Counted from the stretch's first letter, positions 26,942 through 35,293 are shown. The stretch: 64,000 nt of DNA from Bacterioplanoides sp965200585 (GCF_965200585.1 NZ_OZ241361.1), one strand, 5' to 3'. Notes: a model not told the origin generated them from the sequence alone. Program-made: numbers and translations.

Positions 26942-27502
26942 TTACTTCTTCTTGCCCGGAGGATAGGCTGCGAAGATAGTTTTTAAGGCTTCCTGAATCT
27001 GCTCAGTACGCTCCGCCGGGGTACGGCCTTCTTTGATCGTGTCAGAGCCAGCACCACGCCACAATAATTCTTTGCTCTTGGCATCCACAATATCAATGAT
27101 CAATGTGCCTTCTTTGTATTCATGCACACGGGTGTCAGCCTGTAAGCCTGCACCAAAGCCACGAACTGAATACGGATAGTAGCCAAAGCTGGTGTAGAAA
27201 GTATTTACATCGGTTTTATTTTCAACCTTGGTCAGGTAGTTCACCAGAATCTGAGCTTCTGCTGCTGGTACCTTGGTTAAACCGGCTGCGGTTAATTGCT
27301 GCTCTAATCCTTCACGAATACGGCGATCGTTTAAACCATCAACATGGTATTTGTGTGAGCCCGTGTCTTTTGTCATTTCCAACCAATTCCACTTGGTCAG
27401 CTCGGCAAAGTTTACGTCTTCGTTGTAATCATAATCGGTGCTGATTGAGCTACAGCCTGCTAACAGTAAGATGCCAGCCCATACCATGATGTGTTTTAAC
27501 AT
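26942..27502 (-). CDS. DUF4136-type lipoprotein
   Basis: A 186-residue predicted lipoprotein. The N-terminus (MLKHIMVWAGILLLAGCSS) is a signal peptide with lipobox LLAGC, so Cys17 is the likely lipidated residue. The mature domain starts TDYDYNEDVNFAELTKWNW and has RRIREGLEQQLTAAGL, both typical of DUF4136 proteins, whose role is not known. The start at 27502 has an AGGA ribosome site; an in-frame upstream start would disrupt the signal peptide. It lacks a clear operon partner. Confidence 0.82.
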   Translation of the reverse strand: MLKHIMVWAGILLLAGCSSISTDYDYNEDVNFAELTKWNWLEMTKDTGSHKYHVDGLNDRRIREGLEQQLTAAGLTKVPAAEAQILVNYLTKVENKTDVNTFYTSFGYYPYSVRGFGAGLQADTRVHEYKEGTLIIDIVDAKSKELLWRGAGSDTIKEGRTPAERTEQIQEALKTIFAAYPPGKKK

Positions 27503-27633
27503 AATATCGTCCTTTATTAATTTGCCAGAAGGCGTTTTGTACACACTCTATCAGTTTCTTTTTGTGGTGCAATTGAGATGTGTTAACAAACATCAAATCT
27601 TTTTCAACCGCCCAATTTATCAATCGTCAGAAC

Positions 27634-27673
27634 AAAAAAAGCACACCCTGTTTAAAGCAAGGTGTGCTTTTTT
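27634..27673. terminator. Terminator after the flavin oxidoreductase gene
   Basis: AAAAAAGCACACC and GGTGTGCTTTTTT form a perfect 13-bp stem with a 14-nt loop. It lies 27 bp past the stop of the minus-strand oxidoreductase gene and has U-rich ends on both strands. Confidence 0.9.
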
Positions 27674-27700
27674 AAACCATTTGGTCGAGCGAAGTAACGC

Positions 27701-28672
27701 TTACAGCATGGACTTCAGACGCTCGGCAATCAGGGCATCCGCATCTTTCATAATGCCGGAAATCAGTTCTTCACACGTTGGTACGCTATGGATCAGACCA
27801 GCCACCATGCCGCAAGACCAGGCACCGGCATCCATATCACCGTCTTTCATCACCCGTGGGTAAACACCCACAACTTCATTGGCGATATCATCAAAGGTCA
27901 GATCAGCACCCAGCTCACGCTCTTTCTCCAGCACTTTTTCAACCGCTGGATTGGTTAATACACGCTCGGTGTTACGCAGTGGACGCATCACCAGGCGGGT
28001 ATCTTTTTCAGTAGCATTCACAATCGCTTGCTTTACATTCTCGTGTACTGGCGCTTCCTGAGTAGCTACAAAACGAGTACCCATGTTGATACCTTCTGCA
28101 CCCATGGCTAATGCCGCAACCAGAGAACGGGCATCGGCCATACCGCCAGACGCCAGGAATGGAATCTCCAGCTCGTCCGCCGCACGCGGCAACAGAATCA
28201 TGTTCGGAATATCGTCTTCACCCGGGTGACCACCACACTCAAAACCATCAACCGATACTGCATCACAACCAATCGCTTGTGCTTTCAGCGCGTGTTTTAC
28301 CGAAGTACATTTGTGAACCACGGTAATACCGGCATCTTTCAGCAACGGCATGTATTTTTCAGGGCTGCGACCAGCGGTTTCAACCACCTTCACACCACCT
28401 TTCACAATGGCATCGATATAGCCCGGGTAATCAGGGGTATTAACGGTTGGCAAGAAGGTCAGGTTTACCGCAAATGGCTTGTCGGTCATATCGTTACAAC
28501 GAGCAATTTCGTTGGCCAGATCCGCCGCCGAACGCTGAGTCAGGCCAGTAATGGTGCCCATACCACCAGCGTTCGATACCGCAGCGGCTAATTCAGCAAA
28601 ACCCACGTAGTGCATACCACCCTGCATGATTGGGTGCTGAATGCCTAACATTTCTGTAATTTTGGTTTTCAT
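27701..28672 (-). CDS. Nitronate monooxygenase/2-nitropropane dioxygenase-family flavoprotein
   Basis: FMN-dependent TIM-barrel oxidoreductase. The 323-residue protein begins MLGIQHPIMQGGMHYVG after a short lead, includes SVDGFECGGHPGEDDI (the conserved GFE-GGH segment) and FLASGGMADARSLVAALAMGAEGINMGTRF split over the phosphate-binding loop. The family covers nitronate monooxygenases, FabK-like enoyl-ACP reductases and unknown reductases; the substrate cannot be fixed here. It sits 32 bp after an enoyl-CoA hydratase/isomerase gene, suggesting a joint role in acyl-CoA or aromatic acid breakdown. Confidence 0.85.
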   Translation of the reverse strand: MKTKITEMLGIQHPIMQGGMHYVGFAELAAAVSNAGGMGTITGLTQRSAADLANEIARCNDMTDKPFAVNLTFLPTVNTPDYPGYIDAIVKGGVKVVETAGRSPEKYMPLLKDAGITVVHKCTSVKHALKAQAIGCDAVSVDGFECGGHPGEDDIPNMILLPRAADELEIPFLASGGMADARSLVAALAMGAEGINMGTRFVATQEAPVHENVKQAIVNATEKDTRLVMRPLRNTERVLTNPAVEKVLEKERELGADLTFDDIANEVVGVYPRVMKDGDMDAGAWSCGMVAGLIHSVPTCEELISGIMKDADALIAERLKSML

Positions 28673-28704
28673 CGTTGTTAATTTCCTTGTTAATCGTATT
28701 GAAA

Positions 28705-29493
28705 TTAATCGTGCTTAAATTCGGGTTTACGGCCGTCGATAAATGCCTGAATGCCTTCTTTACCATTCTCCGACATCGCATTGCGCGCCAGTAACATACC
28801 TTCGTGATGCAGCTGAGATTCCAGTGATTCATCAAAGCTGCGTGACATTAACTGTTTAACAGCAGCAAACGAGGCCTGAGAGCCCTCGCTGAGTTTTTTG
28901 GCCAGCGCATCAACCGTGTTGTCCAGCTCTTCTGCGGCAACAACCTGATTCACCATGCCCCACTCCAGCGCTTTTTCGGCCTTAATGGTCTGGTTGAGCA
29001 GAATAAATTCCTGCGCCCGTTTTACTCCGATCGCGCGTGGCAGAAAATAAGTTAAACCACCGTCTGGATTCAGGCCAACACCGGTGTAAGCTGCGGCAAA
29101 ATAGGCCTTATCGGAAGCAATGGTCAGGTCGCCGAGCAACGCCAGACTCAGGCCAATGCCAGCCGCGGTGCCCTGCACGCTGACAATCACCGGCACCGAC
29201 ATACGTGATAACGCAGAGTAGGCCGAATGCAGACGGTCTGCCAGCTTCTTGATCGCCACATCCAGATGATCGGCATTGGCCTGCATATACGCCAGATCAC
29301 CACCACCGGAGAACAGCTTGCCATTACCCGACAGCACCACCACGCGTGCCTGCGAGTTCATCATGCATTCACGCACAACATCATCCAGCTCATCGGCCAG
29401 CGCCTGATTAAAGGTATTGCCTTCTTTCGGGCGATTCAGGGTAATACGGGCGATGCCCTGATCGAGAGAAAAGGTCAGAAGTTGGTATGCCAT
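28705..29493 (-). CDS. Enoyl-CoA hydratase/isomerase-family protein
   Basis: Crotonase-fold protein of 262 residues. The oxyanion-hole segments are FSGGGDLAYM and VQGTAAGIGLSLAL. At the position of the second catalytic glutamate of true hydratases the sequence is NPDGGLTYFLPR, with Asp instead of Glu. That pattern is typical of isomerases such as PaaG, so an enoyl-CoA isomerase is more likely than a hydratase; this is inference from the motif. It is cotranscribed with the flavoprotein gene downstream. The ribosome site is weak. Confidence 0.85.
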   Translation of the reverse strand: MAYQLLTFSLDQGIARITLNRPKEGNTFNQALADELDDVVRECMMNSQARVVVLSGNGKLFSGGGDLAYMQANADHLDVAIKKLADRLHSAYSALSRMSVPVIVSVQGTAAGIGLSLALLGDLTIASDKAYFAAAYTGVGLNPDGGLTYFLPRAIGVKRAQEFILLNQTIKAEKALEWGMVNQVVAAEELDNTVDALAKKLSEGSQASFAAVKQLMSRSFDESLESQLHHEGMLLARNAMSENGKEGIQAFIDGRKPEFKHD

Positions 29494-29587
29494 GCTGGTT
29501 GCCGCCGCTTCAGATAGTGGAATTCAAAAAATTGCTGCGCGAACCCTAACATCTTATCGGCGTGGCAAAAATAACATTTGTTAAGAA

Positions 29588-29596
29588 GGGGGGGGG
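29588..29596. repeat. Homopolymeric tract of nine G
   Basis: A run of nine G lies in the 139-bp spacer upstream of the enoyl-CoA isomerase gene and downstream of the YezG-like gene. Such tracts are prone to slippage, and one in a promoter region could vary expression. It directly precedes GGCAGC...GCTGCC, a small inverted repeat. Confidence 0.7.
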
Positions 29597-29632
29597 CAGC
29601 GTAAGCCGCAGCTGGCTGCCAAACGGGCCGGG

Positions 29633-29974
29633 CTATTGGTTCGGATACTCAAACTTAGTAGTCACCCGTCCATCTTCTTCAATAGTGAGTGTAAAGGCAT
29701 CCCAATCGCCACCGGTATGCGCTTTCATTTTGGCGTGGAGCTCCTTGACAAGCGGCATTACTGGCCTCCGCAAATTTACATCTAAGGCAAGCGACTTAGC
29801 TTCCTCTCCAATAAAATAAACGAATTCAGAGCCAACGCTACTACTCCCATCTTCATAGCCATGATCATAGTCAAATCGACACCTCGATGTTGAAGCATTT
29901 TCTGGAGTGCTGCCTTTAACAATCAAATACAATTTATCAATTATTTGACGTTGCTCTTCAATCGGATCAGTCAT
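29633..29974 (-). CDS. Putative immunity-type protein (DUF600/YezG-like)
   Basis: A 113-residue acidic cytosolic protein. The C-terminal part (VKELHAKMKAHTGGDWDAF, then TLTIEEDGRVTTKFEYPNQ) resembles the YezG/DUF600 family, whose members neutralise LXG-type nuclease toxins. The N-terminal part (TSRCRFDYDHGYEDG) is less clear. It lies downstream of an Imm43-type gene on the same strand, forming a small immunity array. No intact toxin is present. Assignment rests on pattern resemblance only. Confidence 0.45.
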   Translation of the reverse strand: MTDPIEEQRQIIDKLYLIVKGSTPENASTSRCRFDYDHGYEDGSSSVGSEFVYFIGEEAKSLALDVNLRRPVMPLVKELHAKMKAHTGGDWDAFTLTIEEDGRVTTKFEYPNQ

Positions 29975-30187
29975 TCTAGCTCCTGTTATATTTTTAAAGT
30001 CTCAAATTCTGGCTTTATTTTAAATAACGCAGATTTTAATCTGCCAACGCCCCCTTTTTATTACACCAAAATCAACATGGGGAACTTTCTTCTTTTCAAA
30101 TCGAAGTGTCACATTAGGTATGAACTAATAAAACCAAAGCAAGAATGCAGATTATAGTAAAACCTGTTTTCTAGTCCAGATTCACAT

Positions 30188-30808
30188 CTAACAGACTGTT
30201 TGTTGTTCGCCGTTAACTGGGTTAATGTTTATACCCGTCAAATTGTTTTCCAGCAGGAGTACTCTGAATGGTTCATTAATGATAATTTGCGTTTCAGCAT
30301 ATTCCAGTCGGAAAATACAATGTGCTGCTTTATCTGGATTGATAATAAGATTATTAAAAACCTTATATTGACCAGCTAAATCAGGCCGGACTGGGTCATC
30401 TTCTGTAAACTTTATAAATTCTGACCTTTCTTCATCTACTGCATCACACCTACCTGGAATAAGCATTAAATAAAAGTCATCTTCAACTACTGGAACATTA
30501 ATTGTCACTGGATGAAAATGCACGCTTTGGCGGATTTCAGATTCTGTTGCGCTGAGCACGGTCTCTTTAAATCTGGCACTGACAACCGGAGGCTCTTTCG
30601 CACCCATAACAAAATTGAAATCTTTTGGTTTACCCGGTATTGCGACAGTTATATCAATCGGACTGTTTAAGCCCGATAAACGACCAGCAGAAATATTTTG
30701 TTCATACTCCCAAAGTTTCGATTCAATCTCAAAAGATAACCTTCCCAATTTCCAGCGATCAGCTTCTTTAGGAAGCCACATGCCGTCTTGTAAAAGAAAA
30801 TATTTCAT
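30188..30808 (-). CDS. Imm43/DUF1629-type immunity protein
   Basis: A 206-residue cytosolic protein. The segment PPVVSARFKETVL, then VHFHPVTI, DDFYLMLIPGRCDAVDEERSE and IFRLEYAETQIIINEPFRVLL follows the layout of Imm43 (DUF1629) proteins, which sit next to polymorphic toxin genes. The start lies 1 bp after the stop of a decayed coding fragment (30810-31032) that looks like a toxin 3' end, which supports an immunity role. The usual toxin partner is otherwise missing. Confidence 0.7.
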   Translation of the reverse strand: MKYFLLQDGMWLPKEADRWKLGRLSFEIESKLWEYEQNISAGRLSGLNSPIDITVAIPGKPKDFNFVMGAKEPPVVSARFKETVLSATESEIRQSVHFHPVTINVPVVEDDFYLMLIPGRCDAVDEERSEFIKFTEDDPVRPDLAGQYKVFNNLIINPDKAAHCIFRLEYAETQIIINEPFRVLLLENNLTGININPVNGEQQTVC

Positions 30809-30809
30809 T

Positions 30810-31032
30810 TTAATTACCGACTCCCGTGAGCCAATTATTTACTTGTGAACCTGGTGTTCTCGCTTCATTACCGATCCATTTTAGCCTTTCTTTAAAGGCT
30901 ACTGTGTAGGATTGGCCTTCAGACTGAAGGCCTCTTATTGAATCCGACAATCTAGCAAAGAAATTGTTGATGGTATTCCTCAAGGTGAGGTCTCCTATGA
31001 CCTAGAACAGGTACAATATTTAAGTTTTCTAT
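30810..31032 (-). pseudogene. Decayed 3' end of a toxin-like gene (AHH-nuclease-like)
   Basis: The minus strand just upstream of the Imm43-type gene is open for 63 codons ending ARTPGSQVNNWLTGVGN, stopping 1 nt before the immunity gene starts, the usual toxin-immunity junction. It has no start codon of its own. One nucleotide out of frame, directly upstream, the sequence reads LNIVPVLGHRRPHLEEYHQQF, which resembles the N-x-V...GH...PH...YH core of AHH-type nuclease toxins and fuses to FARLSDSIRGLQ if one frameshift is repaired. I read this as a broken C-terminal toxin domain. Similarity is by eye only. Confidence 0.5.
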
Positions 31033-31200
31033 TCATTGGAGGCAAGAATCTCTGTTGTTGATTTATTACCCCCAGGCTACGACAAAATCAAATCCGAGGA
31101 ATATTTTCCGGTGATTTAATTTTTTTGCATAGAACAAACTGAATTACATAGCATCATCAGCAAATCAACCTTATCTATGGTGTTATCCAGCATTAAAACC
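31033..31200. other. Remnant spacer upstream of the toxin fragment
   Basis: No intact gene. A short plus-strand open stretch ending at 31119 (ARISVVDLLPPGYDKIKSEE) has protein-like composition but no start, and may be another fragment. The rest is AT-rich. Confidence 0.35.
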
Positions 31201-31662
31201 TTATGATGCCTCTGACATAAGCTGCATTAACCAATTTTCCGTCCACGCCAGTGACTTAGGTATTGGATCATCGTCTGCAATTACATCAATCTTGCAAATA
31301 TCTCCCACCCGCTTGCCATTTAAGTCTTGCATGATCAGATCCACTTCTTCGCTGGCGGCACAAAAATCACGATAGCGGCTGCTGCCTAAGCCAATAATTC
31401 CGTACGGTGCATTATTTATGCTGGTGTCTTTGCCGTCTTCAAAACAGTCATTGGCGAACATAAACAGGCTGAAAGGTAAGCCACCCTGACCGGTGGTGGA
31501 GGTAATCACTAAATAGGCATCGGCCTGAGGCTCTAAGTCGCTGGCCCAGGGTTCTTTACTCAGTGATACCTGATGCCCCTGTTCAGTGAGCCATGCAGAA
31601 ACGGCATCGGCCGTTCGGTGTGCATTGCCGGTTACCGAACCGGCCAGAATCGTAATATTCAT
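31201..31662 (-). CDS. MioC-like flavodoxin-family protein
   Basis: Short-chain flavodoxin-fold protein of 153 residues, expected to bind FMN and carry electrons. The phosphate loop GSVTGNAHRTADAV follows the first strand (MNITILAG), and the TSTTGQGGLP loop and GLGSSRYRDFC segment match the flavin-contact regions of MioC-type proteins. The start at 31662 gives the normal first strand; an in-frame ATG at 31695 overlaps the upstream gene and would add 11 residues with no ribosome site. It is directly downstream of the MmcQ-type gene. Confidence 0.8.
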   Translation of the reverse strand: MNITILAGSVTGNAHRTADAVSAWLTEQGHQVSLSKEPWASDLEPQADAYLVITSTTGQGGLPFSLFMFANDCFEDGKDTSINNAPYGIIGLGSSRYRDFCAASEEVDLIMQDLNGKRVGDICKIDVIADDDPIPKSLAWTENWLMQLMSEAS

Positions 31663-31684
31663 AATTCCATTCTTATTAATTTGG

Positions 31685-32092
31685 CTATTGGCCATACAGT
31701 GTTTCTTGGGAATAGCTGGTTTCTAACGATCGACGTTCAGCCTTGGTCATACTTTTCAGCACCAGTGCATAGGAGTTATCAATCATTCGCTCCAGCTCAC
31801 CCATAGGAACTTCGCCGTTAAGAATAATGGTGTTCCAGTGTTTTTTATTCATATGGTAACCGGCGAGTACGGAGTCAAATACATCACGCAGCTGAATTGC
31901 TTCTTCCGGGTCGCATTTTAAATTCATCCGGTAGCCGCTACCGCGTTCTTCGATTTCTTTTGAATTGACAGGAGACAAAGTCGCAAACATTTTATTTTTA
32001 ACTTTTATCACCGCAACGTCCGGGTAAAACGGAAAGTCTTCCCAGGCTTCAGGCTTGGATAATAAATATTCGCGAATTTTTAAATGATCCAT
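31685..32092 (-). CDS. MmcQ/YjbR-family protein
   Basis: A 135-residue protein with the family's CyaY-like fold features: the N-terminal FPFYPDVAVIKVKNKMFA strand set and the C-terminal GYHMNKKHWNTIIL, then ELERMIDNSYALV. YjbR proteins have been described as DNA-binding, but their role is unknown. It is followed closely by the flavodoxin-like gene. A structured intergenic repeat (32132-32212) lies 40 bp upstream, in its presumed 5' leader. Confidence 0.85.
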   Translation of the reverse strand: MDHLKIREYLLSKPEAWEDFPFYPDVAVIKVKNKMFATLSPVNSKEIEERGSGYRMNLKCDPEEAIQLRDVFDSVLAGYHMNKKHWNTIILNGEVPMGELERMIDNSYALVLKSMTKAERRSLETSYSQETLYGQ

Positions 32093-32131
32093 TTTTTAGA
32101 TTCCTGAATAGTAGAGTTAAACGAATACATT

Positions 32132-32212
32132 ATTTTTCAGCCACCGGATCGGACGGCACATCCTTGTGCCGGCGATCCTACCGCCACATCCTGTGGCTGC
32201 TTTGAAAAACAA
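32132..32212 (-). repeat. Tandem-hairpin intergenic repeat, copy D
   Basis: Hairpin 1 is CGGCACA-TCCT-TGTGCCG (32154-32171), inside a perfect outer GGATCG/CGATCC stem. Hairpin 2 is GCCACA-TCC-TGTGGC (32183-32197). The ends read TTTTTCAG and CTTTGAAAAACAATCT. The arms differ from copies A and C but remain fully paired. GGA is in the loops on the minus strand, the sense of alr and the MmcQ-type gene. Confidence 0.82.
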
Positions 32213-32239
32213 TCTATCTATTCAACTCATTTTGAGGGC

Positions 32240-33322
32240 TTAGCTCTCAACAGCCACCCGTTTTACCCGCGGTGTTAGCTGGCAAAATAATTCATAGGCA
32301 ATGGTGTTACACAGAGAGGCAATTTCATCCACATCAATTTGCTCGCCCCATAATTCAACCACGTCCCCAATCTCAATATCATCAAATTCAGAAATATCCA
32401 CAGTTATCATATCCATGGATACCCGCCCTACTAATTCACAGCGGTGGCCGTTAATCATTATTGGGGTACCACAAGGAGCCTGACGCGGATAGCCATCACC
32501 ATAACCAATGGCGACCACCGCAATACGGCTGTCTTTCTCTGCCGTCCAGTCACCGCCGTAACCCACTTTTTCTCCGGCTTTAACCTCATGGGTGTGAATC
32601 ACCTGGGAGCGTAACGACATCACAGTTTTTAACCCCAATTCAGCGGCTTTCTGATTCGTCAGTGGAGAAGATCCATACAACATAATGCCTGGGCGGCTGA
32701 TGGAATCTTCGGTTTCGATCTCCGCCGCCAGCTGAGTGATGGTGGCTGCACTGTTCGCCACACTCAGCGGCACGGGCCAGGGTTGAGTTTGCATGGCTGC
32801 CATTGAATCCGCCAACGCTTCCGGCTGAGCGGTATCGGCATCGGCAAAGTGAGTCATCACATGTTTCAGCTGCAACTGTTCATCGGCTTCAATGGCCGCC
32901 AATAACGCTTCGGACTCTTCGACCCGCACACCTAAGCGGTTCATACCCGAGTTAATTTTCAGCCAGACACCCACCGGGTTTTCCAATACGGCTTTTTCGC
33001 GCTCTGCCAGTTGTTGAGAGTGATGAATCACTAACTGCAAATCGTGGGCACTGGCTTGTTGCCATTCAGTCGCATCATAGGCGCCCTGCAATACCAGTAC
33101 CGGGCGTTTAATGCCCACTTCACGCAGCAACAAAGCCTCATCAACACAGGCCACGGCAAAACCATCGGCATCGCCCAATGCCCGGGCACAGGCGACAATG
33201 CCATGACCATATCCATTGGCTTTAATCACGGCATAGACGCGCCCGGCGGCCTTTTGTTTCGCCAATTGGTAGTTATGACGAAAATGAGACCAGTTGATAA
33301 GAGCTTGGGTTGGACGTGTCAT
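32240..33322 (-). CDS. alr: Alanine racemase
   Basis: PLP enzyme making D-alanine for peptidoglycan. The 360-residue protein has the PLP lysine K34 in AVIKANGYGHG, the second catalytic tyrosine Y255 in VGYGGDW, and the GYGDGYPR segment. The N-terminal TIM barrel and C-terminal beta domain are full length. In Pseudomonas and E. coli alr sits by dnaB; here its divergent neighbours are probable helicase-loader genes, keeping a replication link. Confidence 0.96.
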   Translation of the reverse strand: MTRPTQALINWSHFRHNYQLAKQKAAGRVYAVIKANGYGHGIVACARALGDADGFAVACVDEALLLREVGIKRPVLVLQGAYDATEWQQASAHDLQLVIHHSQQLAEREKAVLENPVGVWLKINSGMNRLGVRVEESEALLAAIEADEQLQLKHVMTHFADADTAQPEALADSMAAMQTQPWPVPLSVANSAATITQLAAEIETEDSISRPGIMLYGSSPLTNQKAAELGLKTVMSLRSQVIHTHEVKAGEKVGYGGDWTAEKDSRIAVVAIGYGDGYPRQAPCGTPIMINGHRCELVGRVSMDMITVDISEFDDIEIGDVVELWGEQIDVDEIASLCNTIAYELFCQLTPRVKRVAVES

Positions 33323-33415
33323 AAAAGGCTTAACTCACTGCAAAAGTAGTAGCTTGTGGCAAAACGGGTACAATAGCAGATTGTGAAACTGAACGACTAA
33401 CACGGAACCCGATGA

Positions 33416-34684
33416 ATGCCCAGCCATCCGCTGTTTACTGACAAAACCATCCCACTGTCTGCCACTCTGGCGGCCACCATTGGGCTGGAAGAAGCAGTAT
33501 TGCTCACCGTATTAAACGATGCAGCCAGCTTGCAGGAGCAGGCCTGGGTTCGTTTGTATAACCAGACGTTACGCAATCACTTGCCGTTTTGGGATGATGT
33601 CACCATTCGCCGGGTGTTACGCAGCTTGATCGATAAAGGCCTGGTGCAGTTACAGGGAGAGGTGTTCCCGGATGGTGAGGGGCTGATATTTAGTTTTGGT
33701 CAGCCATTCGCAATGCAGCAGGCAGCACTTCAACAAGCAGCACCTCAACAAAGAAAGGCCCAGCAACCAGTGGCACCACAAGCATCAGCTTTTCAGGGGC
33801 AGCAATCTCCGCATCAACCGCTGGGGCAGCAGTGGCAGCCCAGCGCCGATACGCTGATACGTCTTAAGCAACACGGTATCAGCAGTGCCTTTGCCATGAC
33901 CCAGCTGGATAGCTTTATTCTGAAAGGTCAGGAGTTAGGCGCAAATCGCCGAGACTGGAATCATCGTTTTTTCCAGCACGTGAAAAGTCAGTGGGCTTAT
34001 GCTCAGAACGATGCCGCACGCCAGCAAAAGCAATTACAGCAGCAGGCGTTTGGTCAGCCTACCTTTGCCAACCAGAATCCTTCACGCGACCGCACTGCCT
34101 TTACCGTGCAGGCCGACGAAGCCAAAGCCATTCAGAGCGATTGGTTGCCCAGTCAGGATGCTTGTCAGATTCTGCAACGGGCCGGAATTGATCCACAATT
34201 TATTCAGGATGCCGTACCCGAGTTTGTGCTTTATTGGGCCGAACGTGGCGACGCCTTTAAAACCTGGAACAGCAAATTTATTCAGCATGTGCGCCAGCAA
34301 TGGGCGCGTTACAGTGCTTCGGTCGAGCATTCAACCGTACCCACCCGCATCGCTGAAAACTGGCAACCCGACCCGGATTGTTTTGATATTTTATCCATGG
34401 GTCATATTGATCATCAGTTTGCCCACAGTCTGGTGCCTGAATTTGTGCTGTACTGGCGCGATTCCAATCAGGTGCATACCAGCTGGAACAGCCGCTTTTT
34501 ACAATATGTGAAACAACAATGGGCCAAGCGTTTAGCTCAAACCAACAATCACTCAGGCAACAGCCACTCAAACAATAACCCGGCGGGAGAACAACATGGA
34601 CAACACACCCAGCACACAGCTGCTCAACCGGGTTACACAACAGCTGAAGCAAGCGTCCAGCGACTCAAAGACACCAGCTGGTAA
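33416..34684 (+). CDS. dopC: DopC-type replication protein with three DnaT-like modules
   Basis: The 422-residue protein has an N-terminal winged-helix-like region (about 20-80, EEAVLLTVLND then DVTIRRVLRSLIDKGLVQLQ), a Gln/Ala-rich linker, and three copies of a DnaT C-terminal-type module at about 140-194, 243-297 and 316-370. Each module has a W-x-P start, an EFVLYW-like centre and a final WNxxFxxxVxxQW. DopC and DopE were described as domesticated lambda O and P genes that replace DciA/DnaC as helicase-loading factors in some gammaproteobacteria; that literature is recalled from memory. The neighbouring lambda-P-like gene overlaps it by 89 bp, supporting this reading. Confidence 0.8.
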   Translation: MPSHPLFTDKTIPLSATLAATIGLEEAVLLTVLNDAASLQEQAWVRLYNQTLRNHLPFWDDVTIRRVLRSLIDKGLVQLQGEVFPDGEGLIFSFGQPFAMQQAALQQAAPQQRKAQQPVAPQASAFQGQQSPHQPLGQQWQPSADTLIRLKQHGISSAFAMTQLDSFILKGQELGANRRDWNHRFFQHVKSQWAYAQNDAARQQKQLQQQAFGQPTFANQNPSRDRTAFTVQADEAKAIQSDWLPSQDACQILQRAGIDPQFIQDAVPEFVLYWAERGDAFKTWNSKFIQHVRQQWARYSASVEHSTVPTRIAENWQPDPDCFDILSMGHIDHQFAHSLVPEFVLYWRDSNQVHTSWNSRFLQYVKQQWAKRLAQTNNHSGNSHSNNNPAGEQHGQHTQHTAAQPGYTTAEASVQRLKDTSW

Positions 34685-35255
34685 ACAAACGCCGGACGCT
34701 ACGGTTGAACAAAAAGAAGCGATTAATCAGATTTTTGAATTATTCCGCTTTAATTATCACAACCAGTTTTTAAAGGCGTTTCCGGATTACGACACCATGA
34801 TTATGGCGAAGCGTTTATGGTCGCGTTTACTGGTGGAATACAGTGGAGAGGTGATTATGCGGGCGGCGGAAAAAGCCGTTAAAGAAAGCCGCTTTTTGCC
34901 CAGCGTACACGAAGTATTAGAGCGTTGTGATAGCGCAGAAGTATTGGGTTTACCCAACGCCTACGCCGCTTATATCGAAGCCTGCCGTGCGCCGTCGCCA
35001 AAAAAAGAATACCGTTGGAGCCATCCGGCAGTGTACTTCGCCGGCCGCGCCAGCGACTGGTATTTTATTGCCAATACCCCCGAAGACAAAGCCTTTCCGG
35101 TGTATAAGCGTAATTATGAAATTCTGCTGAAACGTATTCAAAACGGGGAAGAACTGGAGATGGAAATTGCCAGAGCCATTCCGGAAACCATCGAACACCC
35201 GCTGAACAACAAAGAGCAAAAGCAACGGCTGGCGGCATTGATGAAGGCGCTGTAA
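34596..35255 (+). CDS. dopE: DopE-type (lambda P-like) putative helicase loader
   Basis: A 219-residue protein with an N-terminal disordered region (about 1-38) and a helical core (INQIFELFRFNYHNQFLKAF, LWSRLLVEYSGEVIMRAA, FLPSVHEVLERC) that follows the layout of phage replication protein P. Expected role: bring DnaB helicase to the origin with DopC. Its ATG lies inside dopC in the +1 frame, with GGGAG 6 nt upstream, so 89 bp are read in two frames and translation is probably coupled. No ATPase motif is visible, unlike DnaC. Confidence 0.78.
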   Translation: MDNTPSTQLLNRVTQQLKQASSDSKTPAGKQTPDATVEQKEAINQIFELFRFNYHNQFLKAFPDYDTMIMAKRLWSRLLVEYSGEVIMRAAEKAVKESRFLPSVHEVLERCDSAEVLGLPNAYAAYIEACRAPSPKKEYRWSHPAVYFAGRASDWYFIANTPEDKAFPVYKRNYEILLKRIQNGEELEMEIARAIPETIEHPLNNKEQKQRLAALMKAL

Positions 35256-35293
35256 ATATTTTCAGATAAAACTTAGAAGGACTGCATATTAAA

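Noticed and set aside
31036..31119. Short plus-strand coding fragment
   Set aside because: The composition is protein-like but it has no start, no ribosome site and under 30 codons; noted only as a possible remnant in the spacer.
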